In this document: positions 18,344 to 29,061 of the stretch, piece by piece
Position numbering within the stretch: the first letter of the stretch is position 1
Layout: the number at the start of each line of letters is the position of its first letter
Assembly: GCF_019209905.1 (NCBI RefSeq)
Contig: NZ_JAHUTM010000003.1
Location: 62,001-126,000 of the forward strand
From: Corynebacterium sp. TAE3-ERU12
GTDB lineage: Bacteria > Actinomycetota > Actinomycetes > Mycobacteriales > Mycobacteriaceae
DNA: 64,000 nucleotides
Direction: 5' to 3'
Program-made: the position numbers and the translations under genes
The notes under the pieces: generated by a model
Databases searched by the model: none
What the model was told of the DNA's origin: nothing
The model's input: only the letters and a program-made list of their open reading frames with translations

Positions 18344-18448
18344 GGGAATTAGGCGAGCGCCGTCTAAGATTTGCGTACGTACGAACAATGGCGTTCGCTG
18401 CATGCCCTGATCGCAATCAGAGAACACCCTCTTGTTGAAAGGAAACCC

Positions 18449-19411
18449 GTGCTGAACACCACGTTCCGCCGCATAGGCGCCGTTACCGCCGCCACTGCGC
18501 TGGCCTTCGGCCTGTCCGCTTGCTCTGTCGATGAAGATGGCAACAACTCTGCTGCCTCCGGCGAGAAGTCAGACAATCTGACCATCTTCGCCACCACCGG
18601 CTACCTCGGCGACGCAGTGAAGAACATCGACCCGGATGCCGATATCACCGTCATGGTTGGCCCCGGCGGCGACCCGCATACCTACCAGCCGACCTCGAAG
18701 GACATGGAACTCATCCAGCAGGCCGACCTGGTGGTCTGGAATGGCCTGCACCTCGAGGCCCAGATGCTCGACGAGCTGGAGCAGCAGGGCGACCGTCAGA
18801 TCAACGTCGGCGATAGCCTCGCCGAGGATCTGCTACTGCCTTGGGACGATGTGGATGCCGAAGGCAACCAGCTCCACGACCCGCACATCTGGAACTCCCC
18901 GAATAACTGGATCCAGGTTGTCAACCAGATTGGCGACAAGCTCGAGGAAATCGATCCGGACAACGCAGACAAGTACGCCAAGAACGTCGAGAAGTACACC
19001 AAGGAAGTCGAGGAAGCTGACGCCTACGTCGAAGAGAAGCTGTCCAGCATTCCTGACGACCGCCGCATCCTGGTCACCGGCCACGATGCCTTCAACTACC
19101 TCGGCAAGGAATACAACCTCGAGATTCTGGCCACGGACTTCGTGACCTCCGAATCTGAGAAGACCTCTGCTGAGATCAACGAACTGGCCGAGTTCATCGC
19201 CGAGAACAAGATCCCGGCTATCTTCCAGGACAACCTGAAGAACCCGCAGGCCATCAAGTCCCTGCAGGAAGCCGTGGAGGCTAAGGGCTGGAAGGTCAAG
19301 ATCTCCGACGACGAGCTCTACGCCGACACCCTCGGCTCCGAACCCCCTGTAAACACCTACATCGGCGTTCTCAAGCACAACGCCGACGCGATCTCTAAGG
19401 CACTCTCCTAG
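18449..19411 (+). CDS. Metal (Mn/Zn) ABC transporter substrate-binding lipoprotein
   Basis: It is a TroA-family cluster A-I binding protein. The start is the GTG at 18449, preceded by GAAAGGA, giving 320 residues. A lipoprotein signal peptide ends in LSAC (Cys at about residue 25). Probable metal ligands are His in GGDPHTY, His in DPHIWNS, His in GHDAF and Asp in YADTLGSEP. A His-His-His-Asp set occurs in both manganese and zinc binders, so the metal is not decided. ATPase and two permease genes follow, as in the mntABCD arrangement of C. diphtheriae. Confidence 0.92.
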   Translation: MLNTTFRRIGAVTAATALAFGLSACSVDEDGNNSAASGEKSDNLTIFATTGYLGDAVKNIDPDADITVMVGPGGDPHTYQPTSKDMELIQQADLVVWNGLHLEAQMLDELEQQGDRQINVGDSLAEDLLLPWDDVDAEGNQLHDPHIWNSPNNWIQVVNQIGDKLEEIDPDNADKYAKNVEKYTKEVEEADAYVEEKLSSIPDDRRILVTGHDAFNYLGKEYNLEILATDFVTSESEKTSAEINELAEFIAENKIPAIFQDNLKNPQAIKSLQEAVEAKGWKVKISDDELYADTLGSEPPVNTYIGVLKHNADAISKALS

Positions 19412-20154
19412 TGAATTCAGCGCTTTCCATCCGTGATATGACCGTCTCCTACGGCGGTCCACCAATCCTGGAAAATATCGATGTCGATGTTCCCGTTGGC
19501 TCTGTGATGGGCCTGCTCGGCCCCAACGGTGCCGGCAAATCGACACTCCTCAATGCTGCTCTGGGACTTATCCCCCGCAGCAGCGGCACGGTCACGTTCT
19601 TCGACAAGCCGCTGAAGGAGTCACGCAGCCGTATTGCGCACATGCCGCAGACGGCCAAGATCGACCTGGATTACCCCATCACGGTGGAAGGCGTTGTTCG
19701 CATGGGTGTTTTCCCGAACCTGGGCTGGTTTAAACGCCCAGGCAAGGAAGAGCACCAAGCTATCGCCGAGGCCATCGAACGGATGGGCCTCACCGACCAC
19801 CGGAATCACCAGATCTCGGAACTTTCCGGTGGACAGCTCAAGCGCACTTTCCTGGCTCGAGTTTTGGCTCAGAAGCCGGATTTCTACCTGCTTGATGAGC
19901 CTTTCGCCGGTGTTGACGTCGTGTCCGGCAAGGTGATTCAGCGCGAGCTGAAAAAGCTTGCCGACACCGGCGCCACCATCATCCTGGTTCACCATGACCT
20001 TGGCACGGTGCGCGAAATTTGCTCGCACGTCACCCTGGTCAACCGCAGCGTCGTTGCTAACGGGCCGGTTGAGCAGGCGTTTACGCCGGAACTGGTGGGC
20101 AAGGCATTCGGACTCGGACTCGCGGATCTGGGCGGCTCGAATGACGCTTCTTGA
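19411..20154 (+). CDS. Metal ABC transporter ATP-binding protein
   Basis: The ATPase of 247 residues has Walker A GPNGAGKST, signature LSGGQLKR, Walker B YLLDEPFAG and H-loop HHD. Its GTG start overlaps the stop codon of the binding-protein gene by one base, and the permease gene starts 14 bases before its end. This tight packing shows translational coupling. The segment MPQTAKIDLDYPITV is typical of MntB/ZnuC-type subunits. Confidence 0.95.
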   Translation: MNSALSIRDMTVSYGGPPILENIDVDVPVGSVMGLLGPNGAGKSTLLNAALGLIPRSSGTVTFFDKPLKESRSRIAHMPQTAKIDLDYPITVEGVVRMGVFPNLGWFKRPGKEEHQAIAEAIERMGLTDHRNHQISELSGGQLKRTFLARVLAQKPDFYLLDEPFAGVDVVSGKVIQRELKKLADTGATIILVHHDLGTVREICSHVTLVNRSVVANGPVEQAFTPELVGKAFGLGLADLGGSNDAS

Positions 20155-21073
20155 GTTCATTTCGGAGTTCACGTACCGACGCACTGTTATCGGCACCTCC
20201 GTCATCGGTCTTTCTGCCGGTGTGCTGGGCTGCCACCTGTACCTGCGGCGTCAGTCCATGCTTGCCGACGTGGTGGGCCACAGCGCGGTCGCCGGTGTGA
20301 TGGGGGCTTTCCTCATTGCCGCCGCACTAGCTGTCGATGGCCGCTCCATGGGGGCCATCATTATTGGCGCGCTGGTTTCCGGTGTGCTGGCAGTGGCCCT
20401 GACCAACTGGGTGGCCGGGGTTTCCCGCGTCAGCGACGACTCGTCGATGGCAGTAGCCCTGGCACTCTTCTTCGGTGGCGGCATGACGCTGCTGCACATC
20501 ATCAAGCAGTCCTCGCTGCCCAATAAGGGCGGCATTGCTGAGCTGATGTTCGGTAATGCGTCGACAATGACGAATGCTGACAACAAAATCCTCGCCGCTG
20601 TCAGTGCTGTGGTGTTGATCGGCGCGATTGTGCTGCATCGACAGTTTTCGATGGTGCTTTTTGACCCAGTACTAGCGAAGGTCTCCATGAACCCGCGTAC
20701 GGTCAACGCACTGTCTCTGGTGCAGATGGCGTTGATTGTGATCTCAGTGGTGCTGGGGATTAAGGCCGTCGGCCTTATCCTCATCCTCGCGTTCTCTATC
20801 TTCCCGGCCGCTGCTGCTCGCCAGTGGACGAAATCTTTGGTCACGATGATGCCGCTAGCTGGCGTTTTTGGCGCCGTCGGCGGTGTGGTTGGTTCCTGGG
20901 CGGCGGTCACACTCGGCAATGTCCCCACCGGCCCAGCCATCGTGTTGGTGCTGAGCATCATTGTGTTCTTCTCAATCATCTTCGCACCCCGCCGTGGACT
21001 CATCTCCCGCGCATTTCGCAGCCGGAAATCGAGCCGCACCCAGGACCAGGAAGGGAAAGTGACCGTCGCATGA
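20141..21073 (+). CDS. Metal ABC transporter permease (first)
   Basis: It is an ABC-3 family integral membrane protein with about eight helices. The start is ATG 20141, which overlaps the ATPase gene by 14 bases; this gives 310 residues beginning MTLLEFISEFTYRRTVIG. Conserved features include RQSMLADVVGHSAVAGV near residue 40 and GLILILAFSIFPAAAARQW. The C-terminal tail is basic. The second permease gene follows with an ATGA overlap, so a heterodimeric channel is likely. Confidence 0.94.
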   Translation: MTLLEFISEFTYRRTVIGTSVIGLSAGVLGCHLYLRRQSMLADVVGHSAVAGVMGAFLIAAALAVDGRSMGAIIIGALVSGVLAVALTNWVAGVSRVSDDSSMAVALALFFGGGMTLLHIIKQSSLPNKGGIAELMFGNASTMTNADNKILAAVSAVVLIGAIVLHRQFSMVLFDPVLAKVSMNPRTVNALSLVQMALIVISVVLGIKAVGLILILAFSIFPAAAARQWTKSLVTMMPLAGVFGAVGGVVGSWAAVTLGNVPTGPAIVLVLSIIVFFSIIFAPRRGLISRAFRSRKSSRTQDQEGKVTVA

Positions 21074-21936
21074 GTTTCGCTATCGCTGTTGCCTTCCTAG
21101 CCGGTGTGAGCTCCATTGTGGCGGCCCTGCCGGGCATCATCGTCGTGCTGCAACGCCAGGCCATGATCACCGACGCGATCAGCCACGCTGTGCTTCCCGG
21201 CATTGTTATCGCAGCCATGATTATCGGTGCCGTCGACTCCCCCCTATTGCTGGTTGGTGCGACTATCGCCGGCATCATTGTGGTCGCTGGCACCCAATGG
21301 CTGCGTGACACCGGTTTGCTCGCCGGTGATGCGGCCACCGGCCTGGTTTTCCCGCCCCTGTTCGCCATCGGTGTCATCCTGCTGAGCGCGAACTTCCGCA
21401 CTTCGCACCTTTCCGAGCACACCGTGCTCGTCGGCGATCTCAATATCACCGCCTTTAACCGGCTCATCATCGGTGGGTACGACCTCGGCCCGTCCTACGC
21501 GTACACCCTCATCGTCGTCGGCCTGATCTCCGGCGGACTGATGTTCCTGCTGCGCAGGCCATTGTCGGCGGCTATTTTCGACCCGGATTTCGCTCGCCTC
21601 ACCGGTATCCCGGTGGCCATGCTCAACCAGGTCGTGATGGTGCTGGTCTCCCTCACCGTCGTTGCAGCATTCCGCGTGGCCGGCTCCATCCTCATCGTCG
21701 CTTTGATGATTGTGCCCGCCGCCACCGCGATGCTGTTCGCCAAAACCGTGCGCCAGATGGTGGTGCTCGCCTTGGTGATCGCCCTGGCCGGGTCCCAGAT
21801 CGGATTCTGGACCGCTTACCTATTCAACGGCCCCACCTCAGCGGTGATGGCCTTCGTCGACGGTGTTATCTTCGTCGTCCTCTTCGTCGCACTGCGTATC
21901 TACACGCGCACTAAACGCGGCAAAACCGCCGCCTAA
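21070..21936 (+). CDS. Metal ABC transporter permease (second)
   Basis: The second ABC-3 permease has 288 residues and about eight helices. It shares the family segment RQAMITDAISHAVLPGIV with its neighbour and has GSILIVALMIVPAATAML near the end. It is the last gene of the four-gene operon; a strong hairpin follows 20 bases after the stop. The start is the ATG in the ATGA overlap, not the longer open frame upstream. Confidence 0.94.
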   Translation: MSFAIAVAFLAGVSSIVAALPGIIVVLQRQAMITDAISHAVLPGIVIAAMIIGAVDSPLLLVGATIAGIIVVAGTQWLRDTGLLAGDAATGLVFPPLFAIGVILLSANFRTSHLSEHTVLVGDLNITAFNRLIIGGYDLGPSYAYTLIVVGLISGGLMFLLRRPLSAAIFDPDFARLTGIPVAMLNQVVMVLVSLTVVAAFRVAGSILIVALMIVPAATAMLFAKTVRQMVVLALVIALAGSQIGFWTAYLFNGPTSAVMAFVDGVIFVVLFVALRIYTRTKRGKTAA

Positions 21937-21957
21937 AACCGGCCGCGACGCCACCTC

Positions 21958-21996
21958 ATGTTCGCCTACCCCACCCCGGGGTGGGCGAACATTTGC
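21958..21996 (+). terminator. Terminator of the metal importer operon
   Basis: ATGTTCGCC...CCACCCC pairs with GGGGTGG...GGCGAACAT, followed by TTGCTT. The stem is long, with a small bulge. It ends only a few bases before the lhr start codon. Confidence 0.7.
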
Positions 21997-22009
21997 TTGG
22001 ATGGAGTGC

Positions 22010-25000
22010 ATGGCTGATAGCGTGCTGGACCGTTTCCGCCCCGAAGTGTCGGCGTGGTTCAGCGATGTCTTCGCCCAGCCCACCGAGGTGCAACAACAAG
22101 CCTGGAGCGCTATTTCCGGCGGCGCTCATGCCCTTGTGGTTGCCCCAACAGGCTCCGGCAAAACCCTCGCAGCTTTCCTGTGGGCACTGAACTCCCTGTG
22201 CAACCCCGACGACCGCCGCCAGTCACACGGCGTGCGGGTGCTCTACATATCCCCGCTGAAAGCGCTCGGTGCCGACGTTGAAAACAATCTCCGCGCCCCA
22301 CTTACCGGCATCGCCGCCACCGCCGCCCGACTAGGCGCCCACCATCCACAAATAAGCGTCGGGGTGCGCTCTGGTGATACGACGCCTCGTGAACGCAGCC
22401 GGCAGCTGAAAAACCCGCCGGATATTCTCATCACCACCCCGGAATCGCTGTACCTGATGCTCACCTCGAAGGCACAGTCGATTCTCACCGACGTCGATAC
22501 CGTCATTATCGACGAAATCCATGCCCTAGCTGGCACCAAACGCGGCGTCCACCTGGCCCTGTCCTTGGAACGCCTAGCGCATATCAACACCACCGGGCAG
22601 ACCCAACGCATCGGTCTTTCCGCGACAGTGCGCCCACTTGACACGGTTGCGCAATTCCTTGGTGGCGACCGGGAAGTCACCATCATCGCGCCACCGGCGC
22701 AGAAAAAATGGCAACTCGATGTGCATGTGCCAGTAGCCGATATGTCCGACATCGCCGCCGCGCCGTCGGCAAGCACCCCCGCACCGGACGCTACTGTCGA
22801 CGAGCCCGGTGCGCTGCCAACGTCGGCACGCCCAACTCAAGGCTCCATCTGGCCTTTTATTGAAGAACAACTGTACGACGAGGTCATGGGCGCCGGCTCG
22901 ACGTTGTTATTCGTCAACTCCCGGCGCACCGCAGAACGACTCACCAGCCGGCTCAACGAAATCTGGGCCACCCACCACGACCCGGAGGCGCTCTCCCCCA
23001 CCACCCGGCGCCCACCAGCCCAACTGATGAAAGCCACCGATATTGCGGGCCAGGCCACCCCAGTCATCGCCCGGGCCCACCACGGCTCAGTCAGCAAAGA
23101 CGAGCGCACCGACATTGAGGCACAACTGAAATCCGGGGTGCTCAAATGTGTGGTGGCCACCTCATCCCTGGAACTCGGTATCGATATGGGGGCAGTGGAC
23201 CTGGTGATCCAGGTAGAGGCCCCACCGTCGGTGGCTTCTGGTGTGCAGCGTGTCGGTCGCGCGGGCCACACCGTCGGGGCGGTGTCGCGGGGCTCGTTCT
23301 ACCCAAAGCACCGCAGCGATCTGGTGCAGACCGCGGTGACTGTAGAGCGGATGCGCACCGGGCAGATTGAGCAACTGCGGGTTCCGAAAAATGCGCTCGA
23401 CGTCCTGGTGCAGCAGACTATTGCCGCCACTGCCGCCGGCGATATTCATGTTGATGAATGGTTTTCGGTGGTGCGTCGCGCCTACCCGTACGCCACACTG
23501 TCGCGCGATGTATTCGACGCGGTGATTGACCTCGCCGCCGGGGTGTACCCGTCAACGGATTTCGCCGAGCTCACACCCCGCATTGTCTACGACCGAGTCT
23601 CGGGGATGCTGTCGGCCCGGCCCGGCGCGCAGCGGGTGGCGGTGACCTCCGGCGGCACAATTCCCGACCGCGGCATGTTCGGGGTATTCCTGGCCGGTAC
23701 TGGATCAGAAGGGTCTGCCCCGCGCCGCGTCGGTGAGCTCGATGAGGAGATGGTGTACGAATCCCGGGTGGGCGATATTTTCACCCTGGGCGCATCAAGT
23801 TGGCAGATCGCAGACATCACCCGGGATCAGGTGCTGGTCACCCCAGCACCGGGGCACACGGGGCGGTTGCCGTTCTGGTCAGGTGATTCCGTGGGGCGGC
23901 CCGCGGAGTTGGGCGTGGCGCTGGGTGCGTTGCGACGCGAGGTTGCTGCTGACCCGGCGCGGCTCGACGGTATCGGGCTTGATGAGCTCGCCCGGGACAA
24001 TCTCGTGGCATTCATCGCTGACCAGGCAGCGGCCACCGGGGTGGTCCCGGATGAGCGCACTTTGCTGGTGGAGCGGTTTAAAGATGAGCTCGGCGACTGG
24101 CGGATTGTGTTGCATTCCCCTTATGGGCGTGGGGTGAATGCTGCGTGGGCGTTGGCTGTGGGGGCCCGGATTTCTGAGCACACTGGTATCTCGGCCCAGC
24201 CCGTTGCCGGTGATGATGGCATTGTGTTGCGGCTGCCGGAGTCTGCGACGGAGCCGGGCGCGGAATTATTCCTCTTCGACGCCGACGAGATCGCTGACGT
24301 GGTGGCCGAGCAGGTGGGCAATTCGGCACTCTTTGCTTCTCGTTTCCGCGAATGCGCCGCCCGGGCGTTGTTATTGCCGCGGCGCAATCCGGGCCGTCGG
24401 GCGCCGTTGTGGCAGCAACGCCAGCGGTCTGCCCAGTTACTTGATGTGGCCCGGCAGTACCCGTCGTTCCCGGTGATCCTGGAAACGGTGCGGGAGTGTT
24501 TACACGACGTCTATGACCTGCCGGCTTTGCAGCAGTTGTGTACCCAGTTGCGTGCCCACCAGGTGCGGATCGCGGAGGTGACGGTGGAGTCGCCGTCGCC
24601 TTTTGCCTCGTCTTTGCTGTTCAGCTACACCGGCGCGTTCATGTACGAGGGGGATTCGCCGCTGGCGGAAAAACGCGCCGCAGCATTGGCCCTGGACCCG
24701 GCGCTGCTGGCGAAGTTATTGGGCACCGTGGAGCTGCGTGAGCTTATCGACGGTGATGTCATCACGCAGGTACATGCCCAATTGCAGCGCACCGCGCCTG
24801 ATCGGCAGGCCCGTAATGCCGAGGAATTAGCTGATGTATTGCGTCTTATTGGCCCGATACCGGTGGGGCAGGTGGCGCAGCATTGTTCTTTCCCGGACCC
24901 GGTGGATACGGCCGTTGCCCAGTTGGGGTCGCGGGTGATGCGGGTGCGGTTTGCTGGTGTCGAGCACGTAGCTGCGGCTACCGACGCTGCGGTGCTGCGG

Positions 25001-26656
25001 GACGCGTTGGGGGTTCCGGTGCCGCCGGGGGTGGTTGCTGCGCCGGAGCCGGTACCGGATGCGCTTGGGCAGTTGACGCATCGTTTCGCCCGGACTCGGG
25101 GCCCGTTCACGGTGGCGGATCTGGCGGATAGTTTCGGTTTGGCGACATCGGTTGCGCACAGCGCGGTTCGCGCCGCAGTAGGCGATAAGCACCTGGTGGA
25201 GGGGCATTTCCGGCCTGGTGTGGAGGCCGTGGAGTATTGCGCTGGGGATGTGCTGCGGATGATTCGGTCCCGGTCTTTGGCGCAGGCCCGGGCCCAGGCG
25301 GAGCCGGTGAGTGGCGCAGCTTTTGGCCGTTTTTTGCCGCAGTGGCATGGCATCGCCCCGGTGGGTGGGCGCCCGCAGCTGCGCGGTGCGGATGGCACTT
25401 TTATTGCCCTTGAGCAGTTGGCGGGGGTGCGGTTGCCTGCCTCTGCGTGGGAGTCGCTTATTTTGCCGTCCCGTGTGGCTGATTATTCCCCGGCATTTCT
25501 TGATGAGTTGACTGCCGCTGGTGACATAACGGTGGTGGGGGTGGGTTCGGCTGGGGCCCGCGACCCGTGGATCATGCTGTTGCCCAGTGATTATGCCGCC
25601 CAGTTGGTGCCTGAGCCGCTGACTGATGGCCTGACTGAGCTGCACCACAACCTGTTGGCGATCCTCGAGCGGGGTGGGGGTTTCTACTTCCCCGAATTGC
25701 TTGCCGACGTTGGCGCCGACGCCGCCGCGGTTGCCGCGGCCTTATGGGATCTCACTGAGGCGGGCCTGGTCTCCCCGGATGGTTTCGCCCCGATTCGGGC
25801 CCGGTTGGCGGGTTCGTCGTCGGCTGGTGCCGCGCATCGGGCGAAGCGGCGGCCTCGTCGGTCCCGGTTGCGGATGGGGCGCAGTAGTTTCGCCCAGGCC
25901 CATGCTGGGGCCGGGGGCGGGTTGGGGCGGCCGGCGACACCACCGGACATGGTGGGCCGGTGGTCCCGTACGGTGCGCCCCACCGATGAGGTCACTACTC
26001 GCTCGGTGGCACTGGGTGAGGCGTGGCTGGATCGGTATGGCGTGGTGACTCGGGGCAGTGTGCAGGCCGAGGATGTGCTGGGTGGGTTCGCCTTGGCCTA
26101 TAAGGTGCTGTCAGAGTTCGAAGATACTGGTAGGGCGATGCGTGGCTATATTATCGACGGCCTGGGGGCGGCCCAGTTTTCCACACCGGCGGTGGTCGAC
26201 CGGTTGCGTGCGGTAGCCGATAGTCCCGATCTCGCCGGGTGGCCTTCTGGTGCAGCGCACCCCGATGTGGTGGTGCTGGCCGCCGCCGACCCAGCCAACC
26301 CCTATGGTGCGGCCCTGGCGTGGCCTGCGACACCGGGTACCCGCTGCAGTCGCGCTGCCGGGGCCTTGGTGGTGCTTATCGACGGCCTGCTCGCGGCGTT
26401 TATTACCCGGGGTGGCCGCAATGTGACGGTGCGGGACGAGGAACTGCCGGCAACAACGCGTGACGTAGTGGCGATGGTCTACACCGCCTTGGCTACTGCG
26501 GTGGAACACCGGCGGCTCTCCCCGGTGACAGTAGCGAAAATCAATGGTGTTGCCGCACTGAGCTCCCCACTTGCCGGTGATTTTCAGGCCGCCGGGGCCG
26601 GCATCACCCCCAAGGGCGTACGCATTGGCAGCCCTGGCAGCGCGAGGCGGGCTTAA
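22010..26656 (+). CDS. lhr: Large ATP-dependent helicase Lhr
   Basis: Lhr is a superfamily 2 3'-5' helicase involved in DNA repair, about 1550 residues here, close to the mycobacterial size. Visible motifs are I (APTGSGKTLAAF), II (VIIDEIHALAGTKRG), III (LSATVRPL) and VI (QRVGRAGH). The long C-terminal half holds winged-helix and beta-barrel domains and ends in a basic segment (AKRRPRRSRLRMGRSS). I choose the ATG at 22010 (MADSVLDRF); an ATG at 22001 is equally open, and neither has a good ribosome site. The glycosylase gene starts 3 bases downstream, so the two are co-transcribed. Confidence 0.96.
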   Translation: MADSVLDRFRPEVSAWFSDVFAQPTEVQQQAWSAISGGAHALVVAPTGSGKTLAAFLWALNSLCNPDDRRQSHGVRVLYISPLKALGADVENNLRAPLTGIAATAARLGAHHPQISVGVRSGDTTPRERSRQLKNPPDILITTPESLYLMLTSKAQSILTDVDTVIIDEIHALAGTKRGVHLALSLERLAHINTTGQTQRIGLSATVRPLDTVAQFLGGDREVTIIAPPAQKKWQLDVHVPVADMSDIAAAPSASTPAPDATVDEPGALPTSARPTQGSIWPFIEEQLYDEVMGAGSTLLFVNSRRTAERLTSRLNEIWATHHDPEALSPTTRRPPAQLMKATDIAGQATPVIARAHHGSVSKDERTDIEAQLKSGVLKCVVATSSLELGIDMGAVDLVIQVEAPPSVASGVQRVGRAGHTVGAVSRGSFYPKHRSDLVQTAVTVERMRTGQIEQLRVPKNALDVLVQQTIAATAAGDIHVDEWFSVVRRAYPYATLSRDVFDAVIDLAAGVYPSTDFAELTPRIVYDRVSGMLSARPGAQRVAVTSGGTIPDRGMFGVFLAGTGSEGSAPRRVGELDEEMVYESRVGDIFTLGASSWQIADITRDQVLVTPAPGHTGRLPFWSGDSVGRPAELGVALGALRREVAADPARLDGIGLDELARDNLVAFIADQAAATGVVPDERTLLVERFKDELGDWRIVLHSPYGRGVNAAWALAVGARISEHTGISAQPVAGDDGIVLRLPESATEPGAELFLFDADEIADVVAEQVGNSALFASRFRECAARALLLPRRNPGRRAPLWQQRQRSAQLLDVARQYPSFPVILETVRECLHDVYDLPALQQLCTQLRAHQVRIAEVTVESPSPFASSLLFSYTGAFMYEGDSPLAEKRAAALALDPALLAKLLGTVELRELIDGDVITQVHAQLQRTAPDRQARNAEELADVLRLIGPIPVGQVAQHCSFPDPVDTAVAQLGSRVMRVRFAGVEHVAAATDAAVLRDALGVPVPPGVVAAPEPVPDALGQLTHRFARTRGPFTVADLADSFGLATSVAHSAVRAAVGDKHLVEGHFRPGVEAVEYCAGDVLRMIRSRSLAQARAQAEPVSGAAFGRFLPQWHGIAPVGGRPQLRGADGTFIALEQLAGVRLPASAWESLILPSRVADYSPAFLDELTAAGDITVVGVGSAGARDPWIMLLPSDYAAQLVPEPLTDGLTELHHNLLAILERGGGFYFPELLADVGADAAAVAAALWDLTEAGLVSPDGFAPIRARLAGSSSAGAAHRAKRRPRRSRLRMGRSSFAQAHAGAGGGLGRPATPPDMVGRWSRTVRPTDEVTTRSVALGEAWLDRYGVVTRGSVQAEDVLGGFALAYKVLSEFEDTGRAMRGYIIDGLGAAQFSTPAVVDRLRAVADSPDLAGWPSGAAHPDVVVLAAADPANPYGAALAWPATPGTRCSRAAGALVVLIDGLLAAFITRGGRNVTVRDEELPATTRDVVAMVYTALATAVEHRRLSPVTVAKINGVAALSSPLAGDFQAAGAGITPKGVRIGSPGSARRA

Positions 26657-26659
26657 CCG

Positions 26660-27490
26660 ATGCCTGAAGGAGATACAGTCCACCAACTATCGTCCCGGCT
26701 GCAGTTCATGGTCGGCCGGGAGGTGTTGTCCTGCTCATTGCGGGTGCCGCGCTACGCCACAGTGAATCTGGCGGGCTCGAGGTGTACTCGGGTCTGGGCG
26801 TTGGGGAAGCACTTATTCATGCTGTGCGGGCAGAATGTGCTGCACACCCATCTCAAAATGGAGGGTTCGTGGGCGGTCCACGATAAAGGCACCCGGTGGC
26901 GCAAACCCGGGCATACCGCCCGGGTGGTGTTGACGCTCAGCGCCCCGGAACGGGCCCACCCCATTGAGGTTGTCGGCCATAACCTGGGCCTGGTGCGGGT
27001 ATTCCCACTCAGCCAATTCGGGCAGCAGATGGGTTATCTAGGCCCAGACGTACTGGCGCCGGAGTGGCCGGAGGCAGGCCGCCCGGTGGCTCGGCAGCGT
27101 CTTATGGCCAAGCCGGACCGGCCCGTCGGCACCGCACTGGTGGACCAGAGCAATCTCGCAGGCGTCGGCAATGAATACCGGGCGGAGATCTGTTTTCTTG
27201 CTGGGGTGCACCCGGCCACCGCAGTAGCCGAGTGCAATATCGACCAGATCCTGGATCTGACCAGGAAAGTGATGTGGGCTAACCGCAATGCGCGGCAGCG
27301 GGTGTTCACCGGGGTCAACCGGCCGGGGCAGACCACGTATGTCTTCGGCCGCAATCACCGGCCCTGCCGGCGCTGCGGCACCCAGATCCGCAAAGGTGCC
27401 CTAGGTGGCGTGGACCAGGGCGGCAGCACAGATGAGCTGGAGCGCATCATCTGGTGGTGCCCCAGCTGCCAGCCCGGGCCGGAGGCCTAA
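26660..27490 (+). CDS. nei: Fpg/Nei-family DNA glycosylase (Nei2-type endonuclease VIII)
   Basis: It is a bifunctional glycosylase/AP lyase for oxidised bases. The N-terminus MPEGDTVH gives the catalytic Pro2 and Glu3 with the Nei-type DTVH instead of the Fpg ELPEVE pattern. The helix-two-turn-helix segment [17 protein letters not shown] is present. The C-terminal zinc finger has C-x2-C and C-x2-C pairs (CRRC...CPSC). The 276-residue length is normal. It is co-transcribed with lhr, a recurrent actinobacterial pairing that supports a joint repair role. Its stop codon overlaps that of the convergent lysS. Confidence 0.94.
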   Translation: MPEGDTVHQLSSRLQFMVGREVLSCSLRVPRYATVNLAGSRCTRVWALGKHLFMLCGQNVLHTHLKMEGSWAVHDKGTRWRKPGHTARVVLTLSAPERAHPIEVVGHNLGLVRVFPLSQFGQQMGYLGPDVLAPEWPEAGRPVARQRLMAKPDRPVGTALVDQSNLAGVGNEYRAEICFLAGVHPATAVAECNIDQILDLTRKVMWANRNARQRVFTGVNRPGQTTYVFGRNHRPCRRCGTQIRKGALGGVDQGGSTDELERIIWWCPSCQPGPEA

Positions 27491-29025
27491 GAGTCGCGTT
27501 CGGGCTTCACAATCGGGAACAGCACCGTCTCGCGGATACCCAAACCAGTCAGCGCCATCAGCAGCCGGTCAATGCCCATGCCCACACCAGTGGTCGGCGG
27601 CATGCCCTGTTCCATGGCGTGCAGGAAGTCCTCATCAAGCACCATCGCCTCATCATCGCCGCCGGCGGCAAGACGGGCCTGATCCTCGAAACGATCCCGC
27701 TGGATCACCGGGTCCACAAGCTCGGAGTAGCCGGTGGCCAACTCGAAACCACGCACGTAGAGGTCCCACTTCTCGGTAACCCCCTCCGCGCTGCGGTGCT
27801 GGCGGGTTAGCGGGGAAGTCTCCACGGGGAAGTCGCGGACAAAAACGGGGCCGTCAAGCTGGTCTTCACACAGCAATTCCCAGATCTCTTCGACCAGTTT
27901 GCCGTGGCCCCAGCCGCCCTTGGCGGGCACGTCCAAGCCAATCACGTCGGCAAGCTGCTTAAGCTCTGCGACGGTAGAGGAAGTGGTCACCTCAGGCTGG
28001 CCGGGGAACTTACGCTGCAGCGCCTCGTTGAGCGAGGGGTACATCTGCATCTGCCGCCACTCGCCGCCGAAATCGTATTCGGTGCCGTCGGCAAGCGTGA
28101 CCGTGGTGGAACCGAAAACGTTGGTGCAGACTTCTTGGATGATCTCGCGCACATCGCGGGCGGAATCATCGTAGGTGGCATAGGCCTGGTAGTACTCCAG
28201 CATCGCGAACTCGGGGCTATGCGAGGAGTCAATGCCTTCGTTACGGAAGTTGCGGTTGATCTCGAAAACCCGCTCCAGGCCGCCGACCACACAACGCTTC
28301 AGGTACAGCTCCGGGGCGATCCGCAAGAACAGGTCAATATCCAGCGCATTGGAGTGGGTGACGAAGGGGCGAGCCGCAGCGCCGCCGTGCAGGGTCTGCA
28401 GCATCGGGGTTTCGACCTCGAGGAAACCGCGTCGCTCCAGGGCGTTGCGCAGCTCCCGGATGACCTTGATGCGGGTCAGGGCGTTCTCGCGGGCCGCCGG
28501 GCGCATAATCAGGTCGGTGTAGCGGTGCCGGATTCGGGAATCCTCGCTCATCTCCTTATGTGCCACCGGCAGTGGACGCAGCGACTTCGAGGCCATAGTC
28601 CACTCGGTGGCCATGACGGAAAGCTCACCGCGGCGCGAGGAAATCACCCGGCCGGACACGATGACGAAATCACCGAGGTCCACGTCGGCCTTCCACGCAG
28701 CCAGGCGGTCCGCGCCGATCTCCTTCAGCGACAACATCGCCTGCAGCTGGGTGCCATCACCCTCTTGGAGGGTGGCGAAGCACAGCTTGCCGGTATTGCG
28801 CACAAAGATCACGCGGCCGACGACGGTGACCCGATCCTCGGTTTCTTCCCCGGATTCGAGGTGCCCCCAGCCCTGGCGCACCTCAGCAAGAGTGTGCGTC
28901 CGAGGGACCTCCACGGGGTACGCGTCGGTGCCGGAGTCCAACAACCGGTCCCGCTTTTCACGGCGGATCCGGAGCTGCTCCGGCAGATCGTCCTGGGGGC
29001 TGGTGGGGTTCTTCGCGTCAGTCAC
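27487..29025 (-). CDS. lysS: Lysyl-tRNA synthetase, class II
   Basis: It charges tRNA-Lys. The protein has an N-terminal OB-fold anticodon-binding domain (about 60-170) and a class II catalytic core with motif 1 near FLEVETPML, motif 2 [20 protein letters not shown] and motif 3 [12 protein letters not shown] choose GTG 29025, giving 512 residues beginning MTDAKNPT. A -10-like TACGCT (29038-29033) lies seven bases upstream with no Shine-Dalgarno sequence, indicating a leaderless mRNA. A TTG six bases upstream is the alternative. Confidence 0.96.
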   Translation of the reverse strand: MTDAKNPTSPQDDLPEQLRIRREKRDRLLDSGTDAYPVEVPRTHTLAEVRQGWGHLESGEETEDRVTVVGRVIFVRNTGKLCFATLQEGDGTQLQAMLSLKEIGADRLAAWKADVDLGDFVIVSGRVISSRRGELSVMATEWTMASKSLRPLPVAHKEMSEDSRIRHRYTDLIMRPAARENALTRIKVIRELRNALERRGFLEVETPMLQTLHGGAAARPFVTHSNALDIDLFLRIAPELYLKRCVVGGLERVFEINRNFRNEGIDSSHSPEFAMLEYYQAYATYDDSARDVREIIQEVCTNVFGSTTVTLADGTEYDFGGEWRQMQMYPSLNEALQRKFPGQPEVTTSSTVAELKQLADVIGLDVPAKGGWGHGKLVEEIWELLCEDQLDGPVFVRDFPVETSPLTRQHRSAEGVTEKWDLYVRGFELATGYSELVDPVIQRDRFEDQARLAAGGDDEAMVLDEDFLHAMEQGMPPTTGVGMGIDRLLMALTGLGIRETVLFPIVKPERDS

Positions 29026-29061
29026 GGCCAACAGCGTAACCCACGCGCTGGTGTGCTCGCG

